Part shown: positions 1 through 12,290 of the stretch, piece by piece
Layout: every line of letters begins with the position of its first letter
Numbering within the stretch: position 1 is the first letter of the stretch
Source: Cynocephalus volans
Lineage: Eukaryota > Chordata > Mammalia > Dermoptera > Cynocephalidae
Reading direction: 5' to 3'
Length of the DNA: 64,000 nt
Assembly: GCF_027409185.1 (NCBI RefSeq)
Contig: NC_084475.1
Span: 13,970,130-14,034,129 of the forward strand
The notes under the pieces: generated by a model
Database searches by the model: none
Seen by the model: the letters and a program-made list of their open reading frames with translations, nothing else
What the model was told of the DNA's origin: nothing
Made by a program: the position numbers and the translations under genes

Positions 1-401
1 TGAAACCATCTGCACCTCTCCTTCACTAGATGTATGCTGCTTGGAGAAAGGGGCATGTTATTTGCCTTTGAATCCAGTGTGCCTAGCACCATGCCTAATA
101 TGTACTCATACTTGTGCTTAAATAAATATTAGTACTTGTGCTTAAACCACATGGCCAAGCACATCCTTCCCACTTTGTACACCTGGAAAATTCTTTCTCA
201 TACTTTCAGACCTCACTGCAGGTGAGTGCTAGAATCACCTGGAGAAGAACTTCCTGACCCCCTTCCAGGCAGTGGTGGGGCTCCCCCAACATTTTTTTGT
301 ACACCTGTGTCTGTCTGCCCTACTGAGCTCTGGTTGGGGTTGGCTTTTTTGTCTCCCTATCCCTAGCAAGGAATAGAGTGTCTGAAACTGAGTAACTGTT
401 C
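1..401. other. Intergenic, L2/MIR-like tail
   Basis: No gene is seen. The last part (about 310-416) reads like the 3' end of an old L2 or MIR element, with a 'gtgtttgttga' ending of the kind that normally continues as an ATGA-rich tail. The L1 at 417 inserted into that tail, which resumes at 3012. The phrase near 75-150 contains two copies of 'agtacttgtgcttaaa'-like sequence. Confidence 0.4.
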
Positions 402-416
402 AAAAAGTGTTTGTTG

Positions 417-3011
417 AACATTCAAAGAGGAATTGACACCAATCCTCTACAAACTATTCCAAAAGATTGAAACAGAAGTAATTCTCCCAAACTCATTCAA
501 TGAAGCAAACATAACCCCAATAACAAAACCAGGTAAAGATACAACTAAAGAAGAAAACTACAGGCCAATATCCTTGATGAATATAGATGCAAAAATCCTC
601 AATAAAATACTAGCTAACAGAACACAGCAACACATACACAAAATTATACACCATGATCAAGTAGGATTCATCCCAGGGATGCAAGGCTGGTTCAACATAT
701 ACAAATCAATAAATGTGAAACACCATATCAATAAAATCAAACACAAGGACCATATGATCATCTCTATAGATGCTGGAAAAGCATTTGATAAAATTCAACA
801 TTCATTCATGATAAAGACTCTCTACAAGTTAGGTATAGATGGAAAGTATCTCAACGTAATTAAAGCCATATATGATAAACCCACTGCCAATATCATCCTG
901 AATGGGGAAAAGCTTAAAGCTTTTCCTTTAAGAACAGGAACTAGACAAGGATGCCCACTCTCACCACTCCTATTCAACATAGTGTTGGAAGTACTAGCCA
1001 GAGCAATCAGAGAAGAGAAGGAAATAAAGGGCATCCAGATTGGAAAAGATGAAGTCAAACAGTCCCTGTTCGCAGATGATATGATCCTATATATTGAACA
1101 GCCTAAAGCCTCTACAAAAAAACAACTCTTGGAGTTGATAAATGATTTCAGCAAAGTTGCAGGATACAAAATCAACACGCAAAAATCAGTAGCATTTCTA
1201 TTTTCCAATAGTGAACACGCAGAAAGAGAAATCAAGAAAGCTTGCCCATTCACAATAGCCACCAAAAAAATAAAATACTTAGGAATTGAGTTAACCAAGG
1301 AGGTGAAAAATCTCTATAATGGGAACTACAAACCACTGCTGAGAGAAATTAAAGAGGACACAAGAAGATAAAAAGCTATCCCATGCTCTTGGATTGGAAG
1401 AACCAACTTTGTGAAAATGTCCATACTACCCAAAGTGATATACAAATTCAATGCAATCACCATCAAAATTCCAATGTCATTTATCTCAGAAATGGGAAAA
1501 ACTATCCAGACATTTATATGGAATAACAAAAGACCAAGCATAGCCAAAGTAATTCTGAGCAAAAATAAATAAATAAAAAAGCTGAAGGCATAACACTACC
1601 TGACTTTAAACTATACTACAAAGCTATAATAACCAAAACAGTATGGTACTGGCATAAAAACAGACACACTGATCAATGGAATAGAATAGAGAATCCAGAA
1701 AACAACCCACACACCTACAGCCATCTGATCTTTGACAAAGGCACCAAGCCTATACACTGGGGAAGAGACTGCCTCTTCAGTAAATGGTGCTGGGATAACT
1801 GGATATCTATATGGAGAATGAAACTAGACCCATACCTCTCACCATATACTAAAATCAACTCAAAATGGATTAAAGAATTAAATATACACCCTGAAACAAT
1901 AAAACTTCTTAAAGAAAACATAGGAGAAACACTTCAGGAAGTACGAGTGGGCACAGACTTCATGAATATGACTCCAAAAGCATGGGCAACCAAAGGAAAA
2001 ATAAACAAATGGGATTATATCAAACTAAACAGCTTCTGCTCAGCAAAAGAAACAATTAACAGAGTTAAAAGACAACCAACAGAGTGGGAGAAAATATTTG
2101 CAAAATATACATCTGAGAAAGGATTACTATCCAGAATATACAAGGAACTGAAACAACTTTACAAGAAAAAAACAAGTAAGCCAATTAAAAAATGGGCAGA
2201 AGAGCTAAATAGGCATTTCTCAAAGGAAGATATATGAATGGCCAACAGACACATGAAAAAATGCTCAACATCACTCAGCATTCGGGAAATGCAAATCAAA
2301 ACCATACTGGGATACCATCTCACCCCAGTTAGGATGGCTAATATCCAAAAGGCTGTGAATGATAAATGCTGGCGAGGTTGTGGAGACAAAGGAACTCTCA
2401 TGTACTGTTGGTGGGACTGCAAAATGGTGCAGTCTCTATGGAAAATGGTATGGAGGTTCCTCAAACAATTGCAGATAGATCTACCATATGACCCAGCTAT
2501 CCCACTGCTGGGAATATACCCAGAAGAATGGAAATCATCAAGTTGAAGGTATACCTGTTCTCCAATATTCATTGCAGCAGTATTTACAATAGCTAAGAGT
2601 TGGAACCAGTCCAAATGTCCATCATCAGATGAGTGGATACGGAAATTGTGTTATATCTACACAAAGGAATACTACTCAGCTATAAAAAAGAATGAAATGC
2701 TGCCATTTGCCACAACATGGATGGACCTAGTAATAATTATAGTAAGTGAAACAAGTCAGGCACAGAAAGAGAAATACCACATTCTCACTTATTTGTGGGA
2801 GCTAAAAATAAATAAATAAATACACAAACAAACTGAGTGGGGAGGGAAGAAGACACAACAATTACAATGCCTTGAAGTTGATACAACAAGCAAACAGATA
2901 TGAGGTTGTTGGGAGGAAGGGGGGAGGGGGAAGTGGGAGGGAGGTTCCGGTAATGGGCCACAATAATCAACCACATTGTACGTTGACAAAATAAAATAAA
3001 AATTTTTTTTA
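417..3011 (+). mobile_element. 5'-truncated LINE-1 with target-site duplication
   Basis: A sense-strand L1 covers the reverse transcriptase half of ORF2, the ORF2 C-terminal part and a short G-rich 3' UTR, ending in an A-rich tail at about 2990-3011. The flanks carry a perfect 15-bp direct repeat (AAAAAGTGTTTGTTG at 402-416 and 3012-3026), the expected target-site duplication. The element lacks the 5' UTR, ORF1 and the endonuclease domain, so it is a typical 5' truncation. The G-rich stretch at 2890-2950 is the usual L1 3' UTR polypurine tract. The sequence resembles primate-type L1 closely, which fits a euarchontan host. Confidence 0.93.
418..2546 (+). pseudogene. L1 ORF2 remnant (reverse transcriptase), inactivated
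   Basis: The open stretch 433-1371 encodes 312 residues of the L1 reverse transcriptase. The fingers region (TPITKPGKD, then NYRPISLMN) is followed by the palm with the catalytic FADD box at about residues 213-216 and the [12 protein letters not shown] segment before it. A TAA at 1369-1371 ends that frame. Homology continues in other frames at 1818-2237 and 2238-2546, where the cysteine-containing C-terminal part ([17 protein letters not shown]) is recognisable. With no N-terminal endonuclease and with stops and frameshifts, it cannot make a working protein. It is a dead copy from the host's own L1 lineage. Confidence 0.9.
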
Positions 3012-3439
3012 AAAAAGTGTTTGTTGTATGGATGATCCTTGGACCAAAAAAAAGAATTCTCACATTCTTCCTGCTCCTTCTATATGCACCCTACACCCAC
3101 ACCCACATACACCTACCCGCTAATGTCTGCACTCACTTCCCGTATGTACAAGCTTCTCCAAACACGAGGCAAGAGAAGCCCCACTCACTGTCCAAGACCA
3201 TCATTCTTCCCATTTCTCCAATCAGTCTCTCTTTCTCTTATGTATACATAACATTTACAAACTTTAAAAAAAAAAAACAACTATTTTCAACCACGTGCTT
3301 TCCTATAACCACCATTGCTGTTGCCCTTCTCAGCTAAGCTGCTGAAAGAACTGACTACACTTGCCGTCTCTACCACCTCTTCATCCACGCCTCCTCCCTC
3401 AACGCTGCCATCTGCCTTCTGCCCACAACAGTGACTTCC

Positions 3440-4420
3440 TGAATGTTAAATCCAACTTTCACCTTTCAGTTCTCCTCTTCCTGTTCTAAACCCTCCTTCC
3501 TTGTGAGACTCTCTCTCCTCAGCAATAAGGCTTCCCCTCCTGCTGTTTCTCTCTCTCTCTTTCTCTCTCTCTATCTATCTATCAATCTCATTCCATCTCT
3601 TTCTCACTGTCAGTTGGGGAACCCATCTCTTAAATGTTGGCATTCCCATTCTCTCCTCTTGTCACCCTTATATTCTCTCTCAGTGACCTCATCCTCCCAC
3701 TGCACCACCCACCCACCCCTCCCCCATGCTCCCTTGTCCCCTAAATCTAATAAGCCACCAGGTCTCCAGATTCTTCCTCCTTACAGCTCTCAAATTTATG
3801 GCCTTTGTTTCACACCCACCTCTACAGTTCAAGCCCTCAACAGTGGTCTCCTGAATGACTCCAACAGCCTTTTAACCAGTCCCCTCCCTCTTTTAACAAG
3901 TATTATCCCCCTTTGATCCATCCTTCCCTACTCAGACCAGTTATCACCACGACAGAAATTGATCAAATCATGCCTCTGTTAAAATCCTTAAAATCCCCCC
4001 CAGCAATTCTTTAGCATAAAATCCAAACTCCTCACATGGGCGATGCCCACCTCTCTAGCCTCAACTCTTGCCATTCCTCCTTTACCCTACAGCCCAATCA
4101 TAATGACTTTTTACCTGTCACCAGGCTCTTCTTTGCCTCAGGGCCTTTGCATATGTTTCTGTCTCTGCTCTGAACGCTTTTAAGTTCCTTCTCTACTCTA
4201 AAACCTCCTACTCATCCTTCAGGCCTCAGCCCAGGTAACCATGCCCAGCACATCCTCTCTAACTCCTCCACCTCCAGCCCATAGCTGGCTTCGAGGCCCT
4301 GCCTTTGTGCTCTCCTTCAAACCCCTGTGTACATATTGTGATGGATGTGTTTCTGTCTTACTCCGGCAGGACCTGGCACAAAGCAAGTACTCAACAGATT
4401 TGGTTAAATGAATAGATGGA
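3440..4420 (+). mobile_element. L2 LINE remnant
   Basis: Around 3960-4300 the sequence follows the familiar L2 3' region: 'ttaaaatcc', then 'taaaatccaaactcctcac', 'cctcagggcctttgcatatg' and 'catccttcaggcctcagc'. It ends near 4360-4410 with 'cctggcacaaagcaagtactcaacag', the L2/MIR-type tail. The upstream pyrimidine-rich part (3440-3960) is plausibly the same element but more decayed. An open frame of 157 codons here is a by-product of pyrimidine richness. Confidence 0.75.
3548..3590. repeat. (TC)n/(TCTA)n microsatellite
   Basis: An imperfect CT dinucleotide run passes into TCTA tetranucleotides inside the L2 remnant. Confidence 0.8.
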
Positions 4421-5370
4421 CAGATGAGAGATCAGAGAAGCAGAAGGAATAAAACTGTAGAAAGTGGCAATCTAGAAGGAAAATTCAAGGAGGAGAGAAT
4501 TTCAAGAAGAGGAGATCGATTACATCATTTGGCCCTGAAAGACCAATTGACAACCATCTGCCATGTAGGTACCTTAACTGGAAAGAAATGACATTTCCAC
4601 CTGTCTGGGGGAACCATTCCACTCTGCCAGTCATAGACTCAATTCCCAGAAAAAGATTATGTTCAGTCCAGGATAAAAAGATAGGCACTATAGCAATTCC
4701 ACTCTGGGCTGGACCCTTTAGTGGCCACCAACCCCACCTCTACCAGATTAATGAATGTGAGCTACAGAGTAGGCACCAAGACATCCCTTGGGTGGGGAGT
4801 AGTGAGCTCTTGCAAACTCAATAACACTTGGCCAACCAAGTCAATAACCAAGTCCAAAGCCAACCGAGTCAATAATGCTTAGCTGGTCAAAAACAATTAA
4901 ACAAACAAAAACTAAAAAAATTCACACATAGCACACAAACAAAATAAAACAAGTACAGACTGCCTGATAAGGCATCTCGTTAAATATGTCAGACTAAACA
5001 TGTGTAGTTTTGTCCTCTTCCTTTCAAGCTCCTCTAAAATGACAGTAATGAAATTTCAAAAAGCAAAGACTTTTTAAGGAAAATGATAATGACAGAAGGA
5101 ATGACAACAAACAAGCAAATGCCAAAAAAAAAGTCTGGAAGTTGGAAAATGGTCAGGGAGATAGCTGACTTTGCAGAATAGAGGAAAGGAAATAGCCTCA
5201 TGGGTAAAGCTAGCCAGAAAGAAGGTCCATTTAAGCTGCAGAGCTCCCAAAAGATCCAAGAATGGGGGCTCCAGGTAGGGTCAGAAAAAGGAGGATGGTG
5301 GGTAGACTGTATAACAAATAGTTAGATCCTTAGATCCACTTTCTCACACTATGCAGCATCCCCACGTCAA
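4421..5370. other. Intergenic, nothing recognised
   Basis: There is no gene and no clear repeat family. Two short near-repeats ('ccaaccaagtcaataa' and 'ccaaccgagtcaataa', about 4830-4880) are present. Open frames are short and A-rich. Confidence 0.4.
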
Positions 5371-5373
5371 TTA

Positions 5374-5515
5374 GGAAAAGAAAAGAAAAGAAAAGAAAAG
5401 AAGGAAGGAAGGAAGGAAGGAAGGAAGGAAGGAAGGAAGGAAGGAAGGAAGGAAGGAAGGAAGGAAGGAAGGAAGGAAGGAAGGAAGGAAGGAAGGAAGG
5501 AAGAAAGAAAGAAAC
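5374..5515. repeat. Compound polypurine microsatellite (AAAAG)n-(AAGG)n-(AAAG)n
   Basis: Five or so AAAAG units (5375-5400) are followed by roughly 25 AAGG units (5401-5503) and a short AAAG run. The whole tract is pure purine on the plus strand, so it is a mirror-repeat, triplex-capable sequence. The minus-strand frame that reads as repeated serine, phenylalanine, leucine and proline is not a gene. Confidence 0.95.
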
Positions 5516-6715
5516 GAAGTTTTCTCTGTGGACTTGGGGATATGAGGTCTACTAGAAGGAGGGGACGTGGTACAATACTGCAAACAGGGAAATTAAATGA
5601 ACATCTGGCAGTAAAATGCTAACCTGGTAACCAAATTATAAAATTCCAGGATCCAGGTTGGAGGGTTTGGGGGAAGCTGACAGGCCAATGAAAACAATCT
5701 ACAGATTAGGGAGGTTCTCCAGCCACATGACCTGGTCTCCATCAGACAATCCCACAGTGAATCCATCACTTGATAGCCTGTGTACGAAGAGCCTCCATAA
5801 GGTATTTTAGTGCTTCACTCTCAAATATAATTAATCAAGGATCACCAAGGACATCTGCAGAAAACCTTGAAAGACAGACCAAAATAATAATAATAATAAT
5901 GATGATGATGATGATGATGATGATAAGATAAATCTAAAGAAAACAGATAAACAAGAAGCAGAAGAAAACTAAAAATAAATAAAATCCTTAAAAAGAAATC
6001 AGATAAAAGAATCTGAAGGAAACAGACAAGCAAGAAATAAAAGAAAACTAAAATAAAATTTAAAAAAAGAAATAAAAGAAAACTAAAAATTAGTGCATCT
6101 ATGAAACAAGAACAGAAAGCTATAAAAAGAGAGTGTTTACTGAATAGAACAACCTCTTGGAAATTCACAATACAGTTATAATAGTTGAAATTTTAAAATT
6201 CAGTAGAAGGGTTAGAAATAAAAGATCACCCAGAAAGTAAAACAGAAACTCCAAAGAGATGAAAAACAAAAGAGAAAAGTGAAGAGAATCAGAGAACTGG
6301 TCTATCTAAATAATAGGCGTACCAGACAGAACAGTGACAATAGAAATGGAGTAATTCCAAAAAACCAACGTAACGTCTTTCAAAAATAAGGGACATAAGT
6401 TTCCAGATTAAAGGGCCCCATTGAATGCAAAACACAACAAATTATAAAAAAGGGATTCACACCAAGGCACAGCCTTGTTGAATTTCACAACACCTGTAAT
6501 GAAGAGAAGATCCAGAAAGTTTGCAGGGAAAGAAAAGGCACTGGACACACCAACATCCACACTGAAAGCCAGGATACAATGAATGAATGCCTAGAAAATT
6601 CTAAGGGAAGAGGATTTCCGACAGTAGAGTACAATTCTATATACACAGTCAAATCATCATTCAAAGTGAGGGTATAATAAAGACATTTTTAGATACGAAT
6701 AGTATCAAAAAATTT
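5516..6715. other. Intergenic, A-rich, no gene recognised
   Basis: The stretch is A-rich with repeated 'aaagaaaactaaaa' phrases around 5940-6090. It contains a trinucleotide repeat, listed separately. It may be a decayed LINE but no family is recognised with confidence. Confidence 0.35.
5881..5933. repeat. (AAT)n-(GAT)n trinucleotide microsatellite
   Basis: About six AAT units run directly into about eight GAT units. Confidence 0.9.
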
Positions 6716-6717
6716 AC

Positions 6718-7385
6718 CTCTGTATCAAAAAATATCTGTTGCTGCATAACAAACTGCCCCAAATTTTAGTGGCTTAAAACAATGAACATTTATTATGTCA
6801 TAGCTTCTTTGAGTCAGGAACTTGAGAGTGGCTTAGCTCAGTGGTTCTGGCTGGGGGAGTCTCCTGAGGAAGCAATTAATGAGGCCACCAAAGCTGCAGT
6901 CATTGGAGGCTTGACTGAGGCTGAAGATTCACTTCCAAGGTCATTCCTGTGGTTGTTGGCTGGAGGCTCCAGGTTCTCACCATGTAGGACTGCTCACACA
7001 TGGCAACTGGCTTTCTTCATAAGCAGTGTTCTCAGAGAGGAGGGGAGAGAAGCAGAGGGGAGGGGGAAAACAAGAGAAGATATAAAAGATAAGAGGGAAG
7101 AGAAGAGGCAAGGAGAGAAAAGAAGAAAAAAAGGGGAAGGGAAGGGAGAGGAAGGGTAGGAAGGGAGAAAGACAAGAGAGAGCAAGCCAGAGACAGCCTC
7201 CAAGATAAAAGCCACAATGTCTTTTATACCCTAATCTCTGAAGTGACATACCATCACTTCCATCATATTCCACTGATCACACAGACCAACCCTGGTGCAG
7301 CATGGGAGGGGCCACAGAGAGTGTGAATACCAGGAGAAGGGGATGACTGGGCATCATCTCAGAAGCTGGCTATAACACACCTTTT
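6718..7385. mobile_element. Old interspersed repeat, family not named, with internal purine tract
   Basis: The opening 'tatctgttgctgcataacaaactgccccaaa...agtggcttaaaaca' and the closing 'agtgacataccatcacttcc' plus 'cattccactgatcac' phrases are those of a common old mammalian repeat whose name I cannot assign safely. A G/A-rich tract at 7030-7180 interrupts it. The 125-codon plus-strand frame here is repeat-derived. Confidence 0.6.
7030..7185. repeat. Polypurine (GGGA/AGAG-rich) tract
   Basis: This is a nearly uninterrupted A/G tract within the old repeat. It gives long pyrimidine-coded frames on the minus strand that are not genes. Confidence 0.8.
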
Positions 7386-9140
7386 CTCAAGTAGCTCCTG
7401 GAGGTGATATTCTACCAAACTAAAGAAGTAAGCCAGATGCAGGACAAGAGAAAGGAAACAGAAGGCTAACAATGGAAAGCAAGAAAGAAAACCTCAGGAA
7501 AATGGTGTAGAGATGTCTTGAGATGAGAGCTGTGCAGCAGACTTAAAGGACAATTGGTCCAGATGAGCAGAAGGATAACAGGATCTAGCAAGGATGCCTC
7601 CAAGCCAAAAATAAAGCCAATATGTTTGATAAATTTAGAGAAGATTTTATACTCTGTCAGATTTTGGAAATGAATCATTGATGGTACATAGAAAAGTAAG
7701 CAAATAAAAGTTTTTTAAAAAGAGGTAATCATTAACTCCAGGGAAAACAAAAGGCTCTATAAGAAAGGAGAGGCCAGCAGAGAATAGTGCTTGGCTCAGC
7801 TTTAAATAATATTTACATAGTTGTAATAATGCAAACACTGACCCTTGATTTTACAAAAAGGAAAAAGATTAGGGAAATTCATCTTATAGGTGTTGACTTG
7901 GGGATAGTAGGAAGGTGATTTTCAATATTAGGAAGGCAATAGAATATAAAACAGAAAAATCAAGAAATAGAAGTGCAAGTGTGCCATTCATAAAACATAG
8001 AGGTAAATTAAAGAGCAGAAGAAATAGCAAAAAGAATAGAAAGTGTTTGTCCTTAGAAAGTGTATCAAAAATGGAGAAGGATGGAGCAGGAGTCTGCTTT
8101 TTTTCATTAAAAGCCTAATTCTACTATTTGACTTTTTAGCCATGTACAACTTGATAAAAAATAAAATTAAATCTAAAATAAAAAGATTTTACTGGTCAAA
8201 CATATCCTTCTACCAGCTTGTACTAAAGCTCAGCCTATATTATTAGCATATATTTTACTATCTGGATCTCAACTTATAGAGAATGGTATCATTTTAGAAG
8301 AAATTAACCAGGACGAGTAATTCAAGCCCACTGGGCAGCCACTATCTACTCAGGGCTACACTGCTGCCACCCCACTAAAGAAACACATCAGATGCTCATT
8401 AACTCATGCACCACTAATTGCTTTTTGAAAAACTGCCAGTCTTGTGGCAAGATACCAAAAATAGGGACAAAAACAATTTTAGACATGACAACCCTTTATA
8501 GCCTCTGCCCTGAATAGGATATAAGAGCCCATGAAAAAAACAACTGACTTCTGAAAGGTCCACAGAGGCAGGGGTACATCAAGTGGAATTATGGCCCTGT
8601 GTGCTTTGTGAACACTTGCTAAGGGTTTAGGGCCTGACGTGGGGGCTTCTGAGCTCCCTTACCCTGAGAAGACATGGTCAGAAGTTTGACTGTGGGGCTT
8701 AGAAAACCATTTTTCTCCCCTTTTCTCTGATATGCTCTTTTTGTTTGTTGAATGAATAGATGGACGGACGGATGGATGAATGAAGGCGTGTGCACCTATT
8801 CAGGAGGATCACGTACAGACATGCTTTTCAGAGGCATGATCACATTGGCAGTTGCCTATTTTATGCTTTTAGTTTTTTTATTTGTGCCAATCACATCAGA
8901 ATTTTACCTCAAAGTGAGTACTGGCTATTTCTAATAGTCTAACAGTCTAAAAAGTGCTCATCTTGGAAAACTAGATATGCATTCAATATCACCATCGCCA
9001 AATCATTTTTGTAACTTGTCTTTGAAAATTCACTTTGGAGCTGAAATCACAACCTTGAGAATAGATTCACTGGTGCCAAATTTTCATTTTTTTTAGAAAA
9101 AAAAAATCATATACTGGTGCCATATTCTGATAAGTTGTTT
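7386..9140. other. Intergenic, no gene recognised
   Basis: This is AT-rich sequence without convincing coding or RNA genes. A short degenerate TGGA/CGGA repeat lies at about 8750-8785. Old unclassified repeat sequence is likely around 8270-8600. Confidence 0.35.
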
Positions 9141-12104
9141 AAATTGTTTATATGCTGTGCATACGCAGAAAAGCTGTATAAAAAATTGTCTGTTTTGTTT
9201 AAATGTGCTTAGCATTGAAAGAACCTTAAAGGGAAGCCTCCTGCAACGTCACAACATGAGGCCAAGCCTCATCCTCCCAGTCGCCTGCTCTGCCGGGTCA
9301 GGTCAGGAGCCTATAACTTTCTCACCCACCTCTACTAGGAGCAAGGACACCTCCTAAGCCTTGAATCCAATTATTCAAGAGTTCAATGTTCCAGGAGGCT
9401 AGAAACAAAGCCAAAGAATTGATATGCTTCACAACCCCAAATAAAAGGGTCTTGCCAAAGAGAAAGACTGAGTGTTTGAAGTGGCACAGAGAAATTAGCT
9501 TTTGGCAGCAGCCATGGGGACAATCTGTCAGAGAAGAGATCTGGCTGCAGGAGAGGAAGATGAGAGAGGGGGAGGTGGGGGAGGTTGTGGGGGCAAGAGG
9601 AGGCACATGAACGACTTGTACGGTGGGGATGCCTCCCTCTCCCCCTCCCCAGTCTGGCCATCTGTTCTGGGGTCTCGGGCAGGTGGGCATGGTGAAGCTT
9701 GGGGGCTAGCAGCTGGACCAGCAAACAAAGCCACAGGCCAGCTCCCCTCAGGGGAGAAGGAAGAAGCCTCCGCCCAACTCCCACTTTTGGAAAGTGGCCA
9801 GGTTCTATCGCTGGGGCCTCACCTGGCTGAACAAAGTCCCTCCTGGCACAGCTTCTGAAATCTATGCCAATGCCCACAGGTCTCCATAGAGTCACCTCCT
9901 ATATCCAGAAAGGAAAATCCAACCTATATGCTTTGCAGAAACTTTGGCAGCACTCAGCAAAAGCTCCATGTGAGGCTTTAGCTGCGGCCAGGGAACAGGC
10001 ACTGAGTTCCTGGGGATAGCTTTTCAAGACCCTTTCCCGAATCCCTTTGGCTATAACAACTCCCTTTGTAGAATTTGCATCTGCCCCCAATGCCACCTCA
10101 TCTGAGCCTCTAGTCATCTCTCCTTGGCCAAAGCTGCAAGAAACTGCAGCTGCCTCACTCCAGGGAAGGCCACTGATCTTGGGTAGGGCCCCGGAAGAGA
10201 AGAGAGTACCTTTGTCAGTGATGCCAAAGGGGAAAAGCCACCATGGGAAGGGGAGACAGAAGGGGAGTCAACGTCTACTGCCAAGCTTGCAAGGCACTGG
10301 CTTCCATCACTCTGATTCTATTAGGGCTGCATCACATCCCACACTGGCCGTAGGATGGGGAGGGGAGGAAAGAAGAGAAAGGAAGGTGAAGAGTCCAGCA
10401 AGGCAAAGACCGGTGGGGGTGGAGTTCTGTGCACTCACCCCACCCTGGGGCCGGTTTAGGAACTGCAGCCTCTTTGGAAAAGAGGATTTAAAATACATCG
10501 ACTGTAGTTACTGGATTAACTCCCGGAGTTTGCTTCTTGGGGGAGAGAGGCCTGTCAGCAGCAGAAATTCCTGACTCAGAGAGACAGCTGGATGCTCTGG
10601 GATCAAGATGCCACTCAGCGTGAAGACCTCCTCCCTCTGCCAACGTCAGGCCAGCATCTCCACTTGGAGATCCTCTCAGTGGGTCTGTGCCTCCCCAAAG
10701 CCCTGTTAGAGTGTAAATATTCTATATCCTGTTAAGGATGAGCTATCATTTTGGCCACCAGTGCTTGAAGAAAAGGACAAAGCAAATGTCCAGAGCGAGG
10801 CGGAGCTATCCGTGGAGAGAGGACAGGGTGGGACTGCTCACCCACGTCCCTGGCTGCTGGTGACACACAGGCACACAGACCCCAGGAGGGAGAATCCAGA
10901 AACAGGGGGCAACGCAATGCAGTCATTCTATAACTTTAGCCAGGATTAAATCTGGCTTTGATCTTCATTGTTCTAGGTACTGACAAAACCACTGAGACCC
11001 ACTTACTGGTTCTGTCCCATCTGTGAAAGTCATCACCCCTCTCACAAGTTGTAAAATACGTGTCCTGCAAGCAACAGGACATCTGCAATCGGCATTTGCC
11101 AAAGGGCACTGAGGTAATTCCCCCAATCCAATCCTGATATCCCACTAGGAGATGGGGGTATTTACTATTCGAAGGGGCTTTTCCTTGTGAGAGTGTTACT
11201 GAACCAAGAGAGGTCCGTCCTCTGCAGCCCAGAAAACTAAGTCTCTCACACCAGAGTTTACCGTGTTAAAGGTGAGCATTTATTTGGATGGCCAAAGGAG
11301 CATGATGGCAGCCAAAGGAGCTCAAAGACCTTGTGTTCCTCAACCACTTAAAATCACAGGCATCTATACAGTAAAATCATGAGGGGGGTCCCAGGAGTCC
11401 TGTGAGAATCTGGTCAACAATGAGATCAGTGTAATCATTTCTGGCATCCTGACCAAGGTCCTCCTTGGCTCCTTTGAGTCTGGAGGTGTACAGACTTCAA
11501 AGTATGTCTGTTGTTGTTTGTCATCTGCAAAGACAACTAGAGGAGAAGGGTTACAGATGTTATCTTAAGCCAGAAGGTATTCAGAAAGGAGTAAACATCC
11601 TGACCTTCAGATTAAGTCTTAGCCTAAGGAACAAACATCCTGATCTTTAGATCAAGTCTTAGCCCAAGGAAGTACATGCTTAATCAAGCCTACTCTTATC
11701 GTTTTGTTAACTGAATTGTATTGCTACTTCTAGGAATCTAGCCCGTCCTGCTCGGTCCAGCAGATTTTCTTTTGCTATTTCCCCCTTCCCCCAGCTGAGA
11801 CCTGTTCTGGCTGAGGTTTGGGGAATAGCGAGGGGAAGTCAGGGTCTGTCCCCTGGTTTCAAAAGGGAAAAACCACGATTCTCTCTGCTAGCAGAGCAGA
11901 GGCTCCCAGGCCGCACGGCCACACAACCCTGCTCAGTGCTCCCTCTGCCCATGTAGTGGGATTTTCAGGCTGATGGAGTGCAACGTAAGTCCACAGTAGC
12001 CCTGGAGTCTAGAGACTGAGTTGCTTGTGGTCTGACCCAGGACAGTCTTTTCCCCTTTCCTGATCCAAAGTTCCTCCACTTCTAAAATGAGAAAGTTTAA
12101 CTAT
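9141..12104. other. Intergenic, several open frames but no recognised gene
   Basis: The sequence is moderately GC-rich with overlapping frames on both strands (for example minus 9383-9895 and plus 10047-10574). Their translations are low-complexity or match no family I know, and I see no matching splice structure. The stretch about 11,200-11,760 looks like a decayed LTR or similar repeat and holds the short tandem repeat listed separately. Confidence 0.4.
11593..11670. repeat. Two-copy tandem repeat, about 40-bp unit
   Basis: The unit beginning 'aaacatcctgacc' and ending 'agtcttagcctaagga' (11593-11630) is followed at once by a second copy (11633-11670). The copies differ at only a few positions. 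It lies within what looks like a decayed LTR-type repeat. Confidence 0.85.
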
Positions 12105-12290
12105 TAGTGGCTCTCGGCTCTTGCTCACATTAAAATCACCTGGGGAGCTCTAAAAAATTATCTGAGTCCCATCCCAGGTCCATTAAGTCAGAATTGCTAA
12201 GGAAGGAGCCATGGCAACCTTCATTTTTAAGATTCCCTTGGTGATTATCAGGTGCAGCCGGTTTGCAAAGCCCTGACATAGGTGCTCTCC
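12105..12290. mobile_element. hAT-Charlie (MER5-like) DNA transposon remnant
   Basis: The phrases 'ggctctcggctcttgctcacattaaaatcacctggggagctct', shortened here to its core 'aaaatcacctgggg', and 'ggtgattatcaggtgcagcc' near the far end are the two arms of a MER5-type non-autonomous hAT element. Confidence 0.65.

Noticed and set aside
3443-3916. Plus-strand frame of 157 codons, Ser/Pro/Leu-rich
   Set aside because: It lies in a pyrimidine-rich L2 remnant and contains a (TC)n microsatellite.
5374-5515. Regular repeat that might suggest a CRISPR array
   Set aside because: It is a continuous tetranucleotide repeat without spacers in a mammalian genome.
5371-5583. Minus-strand frame rich in Pro, Ser, Phe and Leu
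   Set aside because: It is the translation of the (AAGG)n microsatellite.
7032-7273. Three overlapping minus-strand frames rich in Ser, Leu, Pro and Phe
   Set aside because: They come from a polypurine tract; overlapping openness in all frames is a composition effect.
9383-9895. Minus-strand frame of 170 codons
   Set aside because: It is Pro/Ser/Leu-rich, matches no family I know, and overlaps an equally open plus-strand frame. There is no splice structure around it.
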